A stretch of 64,000 bases of DNA from Phormidesmis sp963789215. GTDB lineage: Bacteria; Cyanobacteriota; Cyanobacteriia; Phormidesmidales; Phormidesmidaceae. Shown in pieces: positions 33,438 through 42,297 of the stretch (the first letter of the stretch is position 1; every line of letters begins with the position of its first letter). Where the stretch lies: NCBI GenBank assembly GCA_963789215.1, contig CAWBJY010000002.1, forward strand, positions 248,001 to 312,000, in the 5' to 3' direction. The translations under genes were made by a program, and so were the position numbers. The notes beneath the pieces are model-generated. The model made no database searches, was not told where the DNA came from, and saw nothing but the letters and a program-made list of their open reading frames with translations.

Positions 33438-34071
33438 GAGCTTCAGCTTCATCTAGCACAGACAGACTAGAGAGCGGACGGTAGGTATAGTTGTGCTGAG
33501 GCGTACTGCTACGCGAATTCTTTCGAATTTCATCCTTGACGCTGTCTAAATCAATATATCTATCCGATACGTTGATTAGCGTGTCGCTCGTCATCGAACG
33601 CAGGCTAACAACCTCGATCCGTACGCCTTTGTAGCTAGCTGCATCTACTGCATAAGCCAAATCGCCATCGCCGCTTACCAACACCGCCGTGTCATAACAG
33701 TTCGAAAGCGACATCATATCTACCGCAATCTCAACGTCCAAATTGGCTTTTTTCGATCCATCAGGTAGCTGAACTAAATCTTTGGCAATCACCCGATAGC
33801 CATTGCGACGCATCCACAGTAAAAATCCCTGCTGCTTCTCGTTTGCTCGATCGACGCCAGTATAAAAGAACGCGCGAAACAATCTAGAGCCAGAAGTAAG
33901 TCGGCTCAATAGCTTCGTATAGTCAATTTCGATGCCCAGCTGCAGCGCGGCATAAAACAAGTTGGACCCGTCTATAAAAATAGCAACACGCCCGCGATTC
34001 TCTAATGCTTGCTCGGGCGTGAAGACGGAATCGTGACCTAAAATTTGGTGATTATTTAACATCTCTCTCAA
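33433..34071 (-). CDS. LabA-like NYN-domain protein
   Basis: A 212-residue protein of the NYN (PIN-like) nuclease family, DUF88/LabA group. Acidic active-site elements: VAIFIDGSNLFYAAL (D at about residue 34), DVEIAVDMM (about 114) and VLVSGDGDLAYAVDAASYKG (about 133). RVEV-like strands and the DRYIDLDSVKDEI end follow. In Synechococcus elongatus LabA takes part in repression of circadian output of kaiBC; related proteins are single-strand nucleases with unclear substrates. So a nucleic-acid role is likely, but the clock link is only an analogy. Confidence 0.88.
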   Translation of the reverse strand: MREMLNNHQILGHDSVFTPEQALENRGRVAIFIDGSNLFYAALQLGIEIDYTKLLSRLTSGSRLFRAFFYTGVDRANEKQQGFLLWMRRNGYRVIAKDLVQLPDGSKKANLDVEIAVDMMSLSNCYDTAVLVSGDGDLAYAVDAASYKGVRIEVVSLRSMTSDTLINVSDRYIDLDSVKDEIRKNSRSSTPQHNYTYRPLSSLSVLDEAEAQ

Positions 34072-35152
34072 TTTTTTCTAGTTACGTCGATAAACGGGCA
34101 CTGATTTTGGAATTTATTATTTTGGGGCTGGTTTTTTGGAGTCTATCTCTAAGCTTTTCCAGTAACGCGCTGTTCCATTAACCTCACCTACTATCGCTTA
34201 CCTACCATTGCTTAAAAGTTCAGGGCTGCAAGTAACGCTCTGACAATAGATTTGGCACTAGTTGGCCGACTCTAGGTTAACCACTAGACGGCTAGAGAAT
34301 GGCAACCTTCTTGCTATCTGGCATTCTCTGGCCACGAAATATTACGCCGTAAAGAGCTGTAGCTATATATTTAGCTGATATTTAGCTGATGGAGTTTATG
34401 CAATACCTGCTCAGGCTAGCCAGCACAGCTACAAATGAAAACGCACTGCAACGCTTCATCTATTTCGACCTGTAAGAAAGAGGTCTGTACGAAAGAGGAT
34501 GTCTAATCGGAACAATAGATGATTAGCGAAGAGATTCCTGTTTACTTCGAATACTGAGCAGCGTGAGAATAGCTGCTTTGACTGTTATACGAATACATTA
34601 CTTTTTATGAAATTATCATACAAGAAAGCTTTTTGACTGTGGGCCGATTCCGGGCCGATTCCGGTTAACTTAATCTCTTCTCAAGGAATGAATCAGGTTA
34701 TCAATCATTAGGAAGTAATTGATCCTCTTTAAGAATGACTGAGATAAGTCGATAGGACGATGATTAATCGTAGAAAATAATGTGGAATATCGTTTGATTT
34801 GAGTAAGGCTGCTCGATCTGTCTGCGAATTTTAGTAAGAAAGTCGTTGGGCTTTCCTTTTTTAGGATAGCTTTAGTAAAGCCAGTTGAATGGGGCTACCT
34901 GTAGCGCGACTCAGCCAAAATAAAGGCAGCCAAGATAAAGACGGCAGCTAGATAGAAATGGCCGCCTATCAAAGAGCGCAAACAGGCCGCTAGTATCAGC
35001 CGCTGGCAGCCGCTGATCGAATCTATCCATAATTTAGGTTGGCAAGCCAGTATAATTCCTTCGTCAGAGAAAGATTCTTTGCCCCCTGGCAAGCGTGTTA
35101 ATATTTTGTTACAAATGATAGTGAACTCAACGAGCGGGTATCTACCTCAAGC
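34072..35152. other. long gene-poor intergenic region, 1081 bases
   Basis: Both reading directions are rich in stops. Seen: two 11-bp tandem duplications (ATTTAGCTGAT at 34369-34390; GGGCCGATTCC at 34641-34662), a possible 25-codon frame at 34398-34475 (MQYLLRLASTATNENALQR) with GGAG 3 bp before ATG, a TATAAT at 35051 and an AT-rich end before 35153. A 65-residue reverse frame at 34895-35092 looks noncoding. The stretch could hide an RNA gene. Confidence 0.4.
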
Positions 35153-35941
35153 ATGTTAGGCAGTCTACTAAGCTCCAAATCTGGTTCCTCAGACTTCGGC
35201 GAGAATATGCTGAACTCTGTGGTTCGTCAGGCTATCCAGCAGCTATTCACCCGAAGTGAATCTGTTGAAGTATCCATTCGCTGTTCGCCCTCTAGCAAGA
35301 TTTTGCAGGGAGTGGTGGATAGTTTTCAAATGAAAGGGCGCGGGCTGCTGATTAAGAAGATGTTTGAAGCGGCTGAGATGGAGTTTGAGACAGATGCCGT
35401 CTCGATTGATATGTCTGGGCTGATGGGCGGTAAGATTCGACTTAAGCAGGCGACTCATGCGATCGCAACTGTCACCATGACTGAATCGGGCATTAACAAA
35501 GCCTTTGAAGCTGAGCTAGTCGAAAAGCATTTGAAAAACGTAGAGGACGAAGAGCTGACCAACCTATCGGGCGGCGATTCTCTTTCTTTTCGAAACGTGC
35601 AGATGACGCTGTTGCCCGATCAAAGGGTAAAGATTCTCGCTAGGACTGACTTGCCCAACCGAGAGGATTTGCCAGTTAGCCTGTCGGCTAAGGTTGACGT
35701 TGAGCGTCGTCGTCGAGTTGTCTTTACCGACGTTAAGTTTGAACCGGAAGACGTGCCAGAAGATGCGCAGTGGCTATCTGAAGCGGTGATGCCAGGTTTT
35801 GTTGGCGTGCTGAACAAGATGGTCGACCTAGAGCGGTTCGATCTAGATGGCGTTTCGCTAAGAATTAACCGTTTAGAAGTCAAAGGCAAAAATTTGCTAT
35901 TCAACGGCTACGCTGAGATTGAGCATTTTCCCGGTATGTAG
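35153..35941 (+). CDS. DUF2993 / LmeA-like phospholipid-binding protein
   Basis: A 262-residue protein with the DUF2993 pattern: VVRQAIQQLFTRSESVEVSIRCSPSSKILQGVVDSF near the start (the family's LERVLLSRL.. / V.V...p..kLL-G.vd..... motif), FETDAVSIDMSGLMGGKIRLKQ at about residue 80, and DGVSLRINRLEVKGKNLLFNGYAEIEHFP at the C-terminus. DUF2993 proteins resemble mycobacterial LmeA, which binds phosphatidylinositides. Cyanobacterial members are numerous and uncharacterised. No clear signal peptide is seen. The long AT-rich region upstream is the promoter area. Confidence 0.82.
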   Translation: MLGSLLSSKSGSSDFGENMLNSVVRQAIQQLFTRSESVEVSIRCSPSSKILQGVVDSFQMKGRGLLIKKMFEAAEMEFETDAVSIDMSGLMGGKIRLKQATHAIATVTMTESGINKAFEAELVEKHLKNVEDEELTNLSGGDSLSFRNVQMTLLPDQRVKILARTDLPNREDLPVSLSAKVDVERRRRVVFTDVKFEPEDVPEDAQWLSEAVMPGFVGVLNKMVDLERFDLDGVSLRINRLEVKGKNLLFNGYAEIEHFPGM

Positions 35942-36046
35942 CCCCTTAGCTAGACTTCTAAGACGGCTAGAAGCTAGTCTACTGAGCAGCGCCTTGATGG
36001 AATTGTCTTTCATCTGCTGGGCTGCTGCTGTAGAGAGCGTTGAGTC

Positions 36047-36694
36047 ATGCCGCTATTAGAATTATTTCTCTCGGGTGGCGTCGTCATGTGGCCCCTCCTG
36101 CTGTCGTCTTTGGTGGTTACGGCTCTCATTCTAGAACGGGGCTATTTCTGGCTAAAAATCTACCAGCATCAGGATCTGTTTATTCGGCAGGTGCTGGCGC
36201 TGTATGGTACGCAGCCTAAAGAAGCGATCGCCCGTTTGCGCGCTCATCTCCAGTTTCCGCTAGCCCGCATTTTTTTAGCGGCTTTAACGCTAGAGCAGGG
36301 CACCCCAGATGACTTTCGTCTGGCGCTTGAGAGCGCTGCGCAGGCTGAGTTGCCTACGCTAAAGCGGTTTAATACGCTGTTTGATACGGTGATTGGCATC
36401 GCGCCGCTGCTAGGACTGCTAGGCACTATTTTGGGCCTGATGCGATCGTTTGCGGCACTGCGAATTGGGGAGACGACGAGTCAATCGGCTAGCAGCGTGA
36501 CAGCAGGGATTGGGACGGCGCTAATTTCTACGGCAGCGGGATTGATTATTGCGATCGCGACGCTGCTGTTTGCCAATTTGTTTATTGGGCTGTACCGCCG
36601 ACAGCGGGCGGCGATACAGTCTTACTGCGGCCAGCTAGAGCTGCTGTACCGGCAGTATTACCGGCAGTACTTAGCAAGAGCGCCGAGAGGATAA
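36047..36694 (+). CDS. MotA/TolQ/ExbB proton channel family protein
   Basis: A 215-residue inner-membrane protein with three transmembrane segments: about 7-29 (LSGGVVMWPLLLSSLVVTALILERG), 119-140 (IAPLLGLLGTILGLMRSF) and 160-185 (IGTALISTAAGLIIAIATLLFANL). The conserved GTILGLM and IGTALISTAAGL motifs are those of ExbB/TolQ, which with ExbD/TolR use proton flow to drive TonB or Tol work at the outer membrane. No ExbD/TolR gene is next to it; the following gene encodes an amidase. The partner must be elsewhere. The family call is firm, the exact role not. Confidence 0.9.
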   Translation: MPLLELFLSGGVVMWPLLLSSLVVTALILERGYFWLKIYQHQDLFIRQVLALYGTQPKEAIARLRAHLQFPLARIFLAALTLEQGTPDDFRLALESAAQAELPTLKRFNTLFDTVIGIAPLLGLLGTILGLMRSFAALRIGETTSQSASSVTAGIGTALISTAAGLIIAIATLLFANLFIGLYRRQRAAIQSYCGQLELLYRQYYRQYLARAPRG

Positions 36695-36707
36695 ACGCTT
36701 GGGCCTG

Positions 36708-36766
36708 AATGATCAGAGCTCAGATGACTAGAGCGCAGGTAATCAGAGCTTAGGTGACCAGAGTCA
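36708..36766. repeat. degenerate tandem units of about 15 bp
   Basis: Four related units of the form AGRTRAYCAGAGCTY start near 36708, 36722, 36737 and 36752 between the ExbB and amidase genes. Confidence 0.6.
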
Positions 36767-36912
36767 CCCAGATAATAGGGCGCGAAAATACTAGAATGGT
36801 AGCCAATCAAGTATTTTCAATAAAACGTTAGAACGGCTACTCTTCGTCGTTCCGGCTGAAGGCTAACATCAACGTAGTAAATAATACTTAGATTTCTCTT
36901 AGATTGATTCCT

Positions 36913-37752
36913 ATGCTGCGCGTCTGGTTAGCTCTAGCCATGACTATTCCTGCTCTGATTACCGCCGTTACGTTGGTAGTCACTTCTGGTGGTGCGCAAA
37001 AATCATCTCAGTCTGTACCTTCTACAATGGGTCGGGCGGCGAGCTTGCCACAGCTTCAGCTCAACCGTGGCCCCGTTTCTGAGCCTTCTAGCTTAGGATC
37101 TGCGTCTTTTGACTCAGGTTCTGCGCTTTCAGAAGGCGACACTACGCTAGCCATGAGAGATGTGGGCTACCAACCCAAAGAAGAGGTATATTTAGCCGAT
37201 CCGAGCAACTACGATCAGCGCGTTGCCGTTGACTCGCAGGGAACTCCGGTTGATAACGACTACATTGTGGTGCTGCACGAAACAGTGGGCGATGTTGTGA
37301 GCGCCATCAACACTTTTCAAACGCCCCATCCCAACGATGACGATCAGGTGAGCTATCACGCGTTGATTGCGCTCGATGGCACGGTGATCTACATAGTGCC
37401 GCCTGAACAAAGAGCCTTTGGCGCCGGTAATTCTGTCTTTGTATCGCCAAAGGGCGAAGAATCTGTTTCGACTAACGCTGAGTTTGCTAGCTCGGTTAAT
37501 AATTTTGCTTACCACATCTCGCTAGAGACGCCGCCCGATGGGCAACTGAACGATAACTCTATGCATAGTGGCTATACAGAGGCCCAGTACCGTTCTTTGG
37601 CCTGGCTGATCTCTCGCTCTACGATTCCAGAGGATCGCATTACCACTCATCGCGAGATTGATAGATCTGGCTCTAGAGCCGATCCTAGGTCGTTTGAGCC
37701 AGAAAGACTGGTGAGATTGCTGCGTCAGTATCGCGGACAAGCTGAGAATTGA
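36913..37752 (+). CDS. N-acetylmuramoyl-L-alanine amidase (amidase_2 / PGRP fold)
   Basis: About 279 residues: an N-terminal signal (MLRVWLALAMTIPALITAVTLVV), a Ser/Pro-rich linker, and an amidase_2 domain. The zinc ligands are visible: His in IVVLHETVGD (about 117), and TTHREIDRSGSRADPRSF (about 249), where H and D match the H...D/C ligand spacing. VSYHALIALDGTVIYIVPPEQRAFGAG is the substrate-facing loop. It cleaves peptidoglycan stem peptides. ATG 36913 is preferred to TTG 36904. It sits downstream of the orphan ExbB. Confidence 0.9.
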   Translation: MLRVWLALAMTIPALITAVTLVVTSGGAQKSSQSVPSTMGRAASLPQLQLNRGPVSEPSSLGSASFDSGSALSEGDTTLAMRDVGYQPKEEVYLADPSNYDQRVAVDSQGTPVDNDYIVVLHETVGDVVSAINTFQTPHPNDDDQVSYHALIALDGTVIYIVPPEQRAFGAGNSVFVSPKGEESVSTNAEFASSVNNFAYHISLETPPDGQLNDNSMHSGYTEAQYRSLAWLISRSTIPEDRITTHREIDRSGSRADPRSFEPERLVRLLRQYRGQAEN

Positions 37753-37775
37753 GTTATCTGAACAGCGATCTAAAG

Positions 37776-38696
37776 CTATCTAAATAGCGATCGCACCCTG
37801 TTCTTTAACTGATGCTTGAGGGTCTGCAAATTCGCTGATTCAACGGGGTCTTCCTGAGCGGCTGCTTTTCCTGCGGGATCGTTGCGATAGCGGTAGTGAG
37901 TCCACAAATCGCGGTAGGGGCCGCCGCTGCGCATGGGCGTTCCGGCCCAGTGCAAGTAGCGTAAGGGGCGATCGCCGTCGAACAAAACCTGATCGCGCTG
38001 CTCGAAGTGAGGTGAGCCACCCCAGCTCCCCGGTTCGTGAGGATGAGCCTTGGCAATATTGAGCCTGCGAGGAATGGCCTTGAGTACTAAGTAGTTCATG
38101 ATGGGCTGATCGGTTGTGCCGCTCGAAAAGTCGAAGTATTCAGGGTGGGCCGCGCAGTCTTTCAAAAGGCTAATCAGCCGCTCTATTGAAAGGGCGCTCT
38201 TACGTGATCCCCATAGCCCACTGTTGAAAACATCTTGCAAGGTCTCTGGGCTGAAAACGCCTTGCTCTGGCACAACGTCTGAAAACACATCTTCTAAGCC
38301 GCGTTTGTAATGGTAGTCGCACCAGATAAAGTCTGCCTGGTCTAGATAGCTAAGGGTTTCGGAAACGGGCGTAAAAAAGAGAATGTCGGTGTCGATGTAG
38401 AGAAATTCGTCTAGCGGGCCAAACCAGGCGGCAAGCTTGCGCATTTTGTTGGGCAGGGCCAAAAAGTCCCGAGGGAAAATTTCGCCGATGATCTGCGTTA
38501 AAGATGCGAGCAGGTCTAAGTCTGGAAAGATTTGCACTTGATACATTTCGGCTAACTGCTGGGCCACGGCCTGATAGTCGTCGTTAAAGGGAATGAGGTA
38601 GACCGGCACGTCTAGATCGTACTGGCGCAGACTGCTGAGCAGCGCGATCGCATTTTCTTTGACTTTGTTGTTGGCCACGATATAAACGCCGCGCAT
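37776..38696 (-). CDS. Npun_R2821/Npun_R2823-family glycosyltransferase-like protein
   Basis: A 306-residue protein of the cyanobacterial Npun_R2821/R2823 type with a nucleotide-sugar transferase fold. MRGVYIVANNKVKENAIALLSSLRQYD opens like GT-A proteins; the DxD metal motif is in FLYIDTDILFF (about residue 104). DQPIMNYLVLK and HWAGTPM are other family landmarks. The acceptor is unknown; its place at the start of a reverse-strand glycan group suggests surface polysaccharide. ATG 38696 is preferred; an upstream extension (MLHHRVLHHPRA) is a spurious start. Confidence 0.82.
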   Translation of the reverse strand: MRGVYIVANNKVKENAIALLSSLRQYDLDVPVYLIPFNDDYQAVAQQLAEMYQVQIFPDLDLLASLTQIIGEIFPRDFLALPNKMRKLAAWFGPLDEFLYIDTDILFFTPVSETLSYLDQADFIWCDYHYKRGLEDVFSDVVPEQGVFSPETLQDVFNSGLWGSRKSALSIERLISLLKDCAAHPEYFDFSSGTTDQPIMNYLVLKAIPRRLNIAKAHPHEPGSWGGSPHFEQRDQVLFDGDRPLRYLHWAGTPMRSGGPYRDLWTHYRYRNDPAGKAAAQEDPVESANLQTLKHQLKNRVRSLFR

Positions 38697-38819
38697 AGCT
38701 ACTGCTCTTGGGTGATGTAAAACTCGGTGATGTAACACAAAACAATGAATGCGGTCTGAGCGCCGTCCTATCGTCAGCGGCTCAATCTAACGGTGCTTTC
38801 AATCTAATAAAAAGGCGTC

Positions 38820-38936
38820 TTATTGCAGCACCTTTTGTTTAGATGTCTCAAACCCTTCCTCGAATCCTTCCTCAAACTCTTCAACTACTTTCAGCAAGTC
38901 CAGCATGTTGGCATAGGCTGAGGCGGCCATTTCTTG
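38820..38936 (-). other. displaced C-terminal tail of the ABC exporter
   Basis: A reverse-strand frame shifted relative to the ABC gene reads QEMAASAYANMLDLLKVVEE, continues as an acidic helix and ends at TAA 38820. The tail in the annotated frame (AKKWPPQPMPTCWTC) has the Trp/Pro/Cys mix of noncoding translation. The switch lies at or just upstream of a doubled HIP1 (38939-38952). Confidence 0.5.
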
Positions 38937-40888
38937 GCGCGATCGCGATCGCTTTGCGCGTTCCCATCGGTTAGCTGGCCCAAAATATCCAGGATGCTGC
39001 TAAGACGCGATCGCATCTCATCGGACGCATAGGCGACAGATGTCTCCTGGTATAAAGTCTCTAACTCGTCGGCCTTCCGCTCGCTGCTGTCTTTTATTTG
39101 CTTTGAAAATTGAATAGCGCAGAGCCGAGCGTAAGGGCCGTCCTGGTTTAATAGCTCTGAATGAACGCCTGTTTCGACGACTTTACCCTGGTCTAATACG
39201 GCAATTTGGTCAGCGTTTTGAATGGTAGACAGCCGGTGAGCAATCACCAACGTAGTGCGATCTTTGCTGAGTTCGTCAATGGCTTTTTGTACTAACCGCT
39301 CTGAAATGGTGTCTAGTGCGCTGGTTGCCTCATCCAAAATCAGAATGTCTGGATCTTGAATGAGGGCGCGGGCGATCGCTAAGCGCTGCCGCTGTCCGCC
39401 CGAGAGTAAAACGCCGCGATCGCCAATCAGCGTCTCTAGCCCGTCAGGCAGCGCCAGAATAAACTCCGAGGCATTGGCTCTGGCCATCGCATCTTCAATT
39501 TCAGCCTCTGTGGCTTCCGGGCGACCGTAAATTAGGTTTTCTCGTACAGAAGCATTAAACAAAAAGGTGTCTTGGCTGACAATGCCAAGCCGCCGCCGAA
39601 AGGTCTTGATATCAAATTCCTTTAAATTTACGCCGTCAATTTCAATTTGACCGCCGTCTGGGTCATAAAATCGCGGTAGCAAATCTGCCAGCGTAGACTT
39701 TCCGGCCCCCGAAGCGCCCACCAAGGCCAGCGTAGTGCCTCGCTTTAATTCCAGATCAATCCCTTTAAGCACGGGCCGATCGCTGCCAGGATAGCTAAAG
39801 CTTAGCGCCCGAAAGCGAATGCCCTGATTGAGTCCTGAGAATTGGCGAGACCCCGATTGCATAAAGGGCTTATCGCTGCGGCTGAGAAATTCACTGACGA
39901 TGGCCACGCTAGGCAGCGCGTTTGCTAGCTGGCTGCGGGAGGCATTGAGCTGGCCAATGGAAGGCAGCATCCTGAAAAGCACGATCAAATAGGTGAGCAA
40001 GACAGCGGAAAATGCTTCTATGCGATCGCCCATCACGGCCCGACCGACCGTCGCTACCCCAATTAGCGCCACAATGCTGCAAACTTCGTTGATCGGGCCA
40101 ATCCCCGCAAACAGTAGCTGCGCCTGATATTCAGACTGCTCGCGATCATTGATTAACTGGCTAACGGTCTGATACTCGCTTGATTCATTCGCGGTTGCTT
40201 TGACCAGTCGAATGCCAGAGAGAATTTCGACAATGCGGCTAGAATATTGCCGCGATAGATGCGAGAGTTCCTTGCCAAACATCTTTGACTTGCGAATAGC
40301 CGTTTGATTGATCAGCGCCACGAATCCGAGCGCGACCGTTGCAATCAGGGTGAGCTGCCAGGAAGTCCACAGCAAAATACCGATAAATACCAGGATGGTG
40401 ATAATGGCGATCGCCATTCGTGCCAGCGTTCGAATAGCAATGGTGGTTCGACTGATCTCCACGTTGAGATGGTTGATCAAATCGCCGACTTTGGACTTCG
40501 TGTAGTAGGCCAAATCAACATCTAGCAGAATGCGCAGCCCGTCTAGTCGAAGGTTCGCGGCTAGCTTTCGATTTAAGCTGCTAGAGGTCAAAGAGCCTGC
40601 GTAGGCCGCAGCATTTTTCAAGACGATTGTGAAGACGACGGTAAACGTCATCGCAAATAGCCTTTGGTTCTCTGGAAACTGATCGAAAAATCCTAAAAAC
40701 TGTTGTAAAACATCTGGCAACTGATTCATCAGGCTAGAAGCTTGGCCTAATAGCTCTAGCAGAATCGGCACAATTAAAACGGTGCCAATTCCGTTGAACA
40801 GGGCGCCAGAAAATCCCATTAAAATAGTGAAAAACACTAAGACAGGATGTCTTAACAGTGATTGTCGAAGGAGTTGTCTAGAGTGCAT
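38891..40888 (-). CDS. HepA-like ABC exporter (fused permease and ATPase)
   Basis: A 665-residue half transporter. Six N-terminal membrane segments (about residues 15-305) are followed by an ABC domain: Walker A VGASGAGKSTLADLL (about 393), signature LLSGGQRQRLAIARAL (about 496), Walker B DILILDEATSALD (about 516) and H-loop VIAHRLSTI. The FNGIGTVLIVPILLELLG start and LRILLDVDLAYYTKSKVGDLINHLNVEISRT loop recall HepA, which exports heterocyst polysaccharide in Anabaena, and other MsbA-like exporters. Its neighbours are glycosyltransferases and a sulfotransferase, so surface glycan export is likely. The last ~15 residues appear out of frame (see 38820-38936). Confidence 0.88.
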   Translation of the reverse strand: MHSRQLLRQSLLRHPVLVFFTILMGFSGALFNGIGTVLIVPILLELLGQASSLMNQLPDVLQQFLGFFDQFPENQRLFAMTFTVVFTIVLKNAAAYAGSLTSSSLNRKLAANLRLDGLRILLDVDLAYYTKSKVGDLINHLNVEISRTTIAIRTLARMAIAIITILVFIGILLWTSWQLTLIATVALGFVALINQTAIRKSKMFGKELSHLSRQYSSRIVEILSGIRLVKATANESSEYQTVSQLINDREQSEYQAQLLFAGIGPINEVCSIVALIGVATVGRAVMGDRIEAFSAVLLTYLIVLFRMLPSIGQLNASRSQLANALPSVAIVSEFLSRSDKPFMQSGSRQFSGLNQGIRFRALSFSYPGSDRPVLKGIDLELKRGTTLALVGASGAGKSTLADLLPRFYDPDGGQIEIDGVNLKEFDIKTFRRRLGIVSQDTFLFNASVRENLIYGRPEATEAEIEDAMARANASEFILALPDGLETLIGDRGVLLSGGQRQRLAIARALIQDPDILILDEATSALDTISERLVQKAIDELSKDRTTLVIAHRLSTIQNADQIAVLDQGKVVETGVHSELLNQDGPYARLCAIQFSKQIKDSSERKADELETLYQETSVAYASDEMRSRLSSILDILGQLTDGNAQSDRDRAKKWPPQPMPTCWTC

Positions 40889-40914
40889 AATCTCGGCAGC
40901 TAGATGGTAGAAGC

Positions 40915-40984
40915 GTTTGGACTGGGGCGTTTAGACTGGGGTGTTTGGACTGAAATGTTTAGACTGAAATGTTTAGACTGAAGG
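40915..40984. repeat. five 14-bp tandem units
   Basis: GTTTGGACTGGGGC, GTTTAGACTGGGGT, GTTTGGACTGAAAT, GTTTAGACTGAAAT and GTTTAGACTGAAGG start at 40915, 40929, 40943, 40957 and 40971. They lie between the ABC exporter and the GT4 gene. Confidence 0.9.
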
Positions 40985-41031
40985 CGTGACTGACCAGTAA
41001 TCCAACGCTGAGCCGGTGGTCTGAGCGGTTA

Positions 41032-42228
41032 TTAGGCATAGATCTCTAATTCACTAAATATGGCTGCTAACTGCTTTGCCATCGCCCGTGTGCTGTAGTG
41101 CTCTATACATCTATCCCTAGCTCGCCGACCGACTCGATCGGCTGCCGCTAAGTCCTTGAAGATTAAGGAAATTTGCTCGGCAATTTGGGCAGGTGTCTCA
41201 GGGTCTACCAGGTAGCCAGCGCCGCTTAAAACTTCGGGAATATCTCCTACTTTGGTGGCAATAATGGGCTTTGCCATCGCCATGCCGTCTGTTAGCTTGA
41301 GCGGAAACTGAGCCTGTGCGGTCGCGCGATCGCGCTGAGGCACCACCACTACATGCGCAGCAGAAACGACCTCCGCCATGGCATCAATCGGAAAGCGCGG
41401 CAGCTTAATCAACCATCGGCTCCATTGCTCAAACAGCTTCTCTTCATAGCCATCGGGTCTGCGTCCGCCTACAATGACTAGCCGCAGATCGGGCCAGCCC
41501 AGCCGATCGAGCGCGGTTAAAACGTCTTCTAAGCCTTTGTGAGGACGAGCGGTGCCTGGAAACATCAGCACTTTGTAGTTTTCTAAGCCATATTTTTGAC
41601 GGCTGCGCGCCGGGCTGTACTGATCCGGGTCAAATATCTGAGTGTCTTTGCCGTTGGGCAAATAATGTCCGCCAAAGCGCTTCTGTAAAAAATGAGTGGC
41701 GACGCTTACGGCATCGGCTTTGCCAATCCAATTTTCCATCCATTCTAGGTAGAGCGGATGCTCCGGGTTATGCAGCGCACCGGCTGGTTTAAAGATGTCT
41801 CTAGCTAGCTGCTTCGGTTTGGGGCGATAGGGTTCAAACCAGCTCATTTCCCAGTCGTCAATGTCAACAACAACGGGCTGCTTTGAGAAGGTTCTCTTTA
41901 GCAGCGCCGTGCCAAAACTAGTAGGTCTGGGCTTAATGGCGTAGATCAAATCTCCGTTTATTTTAGAAAGCAGCTTGCCTAGATCGGCGCTGTACCCCAG
42001 CGATCGCCTTGCCGGTACAGATAAAACGTTGAGGTTTGTTGGCGGAGTAGGATACAGCTCCTTTCCAAACTGCGAACCAACCACCGTCACCTCACACCCC
42101 ATTTGCTGGAGTGCATTGGCCACCAAATAAACCCGCGTGGTTCCGCCACCTGCTAAATCTGGCGCAACGACTGAAACTTTTAGTGGGTGATGAGTAGGCA
42201 CAAGCACTGCGAAGCTTTTAGCGAACAA
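41032..42228 (-). CDS. glycosyltransferase family 4
   Basis: A 398-residue GT-B fold enzyme. The N-terminal domain opens with KVSVVAPDLAGGGTTRVYLVANAL (a GGxxR-type loop); the C-terminal UDP/GDP-sugar domain has KVLMFPGTARPHKGLEDVLTAL (about residue 213), VIVGGRRPDG (about 248) and the donor-site DGMAMAKPIIATKVGDIPEVLSGAG (about 325). It transfers a sugar to a surface polysaccharide or lipid acceptor, not known here. The start is uncertain: TTG 42228 or an internal GTG a few codons later that would remove FAKSFAVL. Confidence 0.88.
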   Translation of the reverse strand: MFAKSFAVLVPTHHPLKVSVVAPDLAGGGTTRVYLVANALQQMGCEVTVVGSQFGKELYPTPPTNLNVLSVPARRSLGYSADLGKLLSKINGDLIYAIKPRPTSFGTALLKRTFSKQPVVVDIDDWEMSWFEPYRPKPKQLARDIFKPAGALHNPEHPLYLEWMENWIGKADAVSVATHFLQKRFGGHYLPNGKDTQIFDPDQYSPARSRQKYGLENYKVLMFPGTARPHKGLEDVLTALDRLGWPDLRLVIVGGRRPDGYEEKLFEQWSRWLIKLPRFPIDAMAEVVSAAHVVVVPQRDRATAQAQFPLKLTDGMAMAKPIIATKVGDIPEVLSGAGYLVDPETPAQIAEQISLIFKDLAAADRVGRRARDRCIEHYSTRAMAKQLAAIFSELEIYA

Positions 42229-42297
42229 TTAAACTAGTTGCGTTGCTGCTAGATTACCCGTTCCAGCTTGCGTAACCGCTTGGGTGGCCGTCGTTTG

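Noticed and set aside
34895..35092. 65-codon reverse ORF in the long gap
   Set aside because: No coding pattern or good start context; the surrounding sequence is AT-rich with stops and no partner gene.
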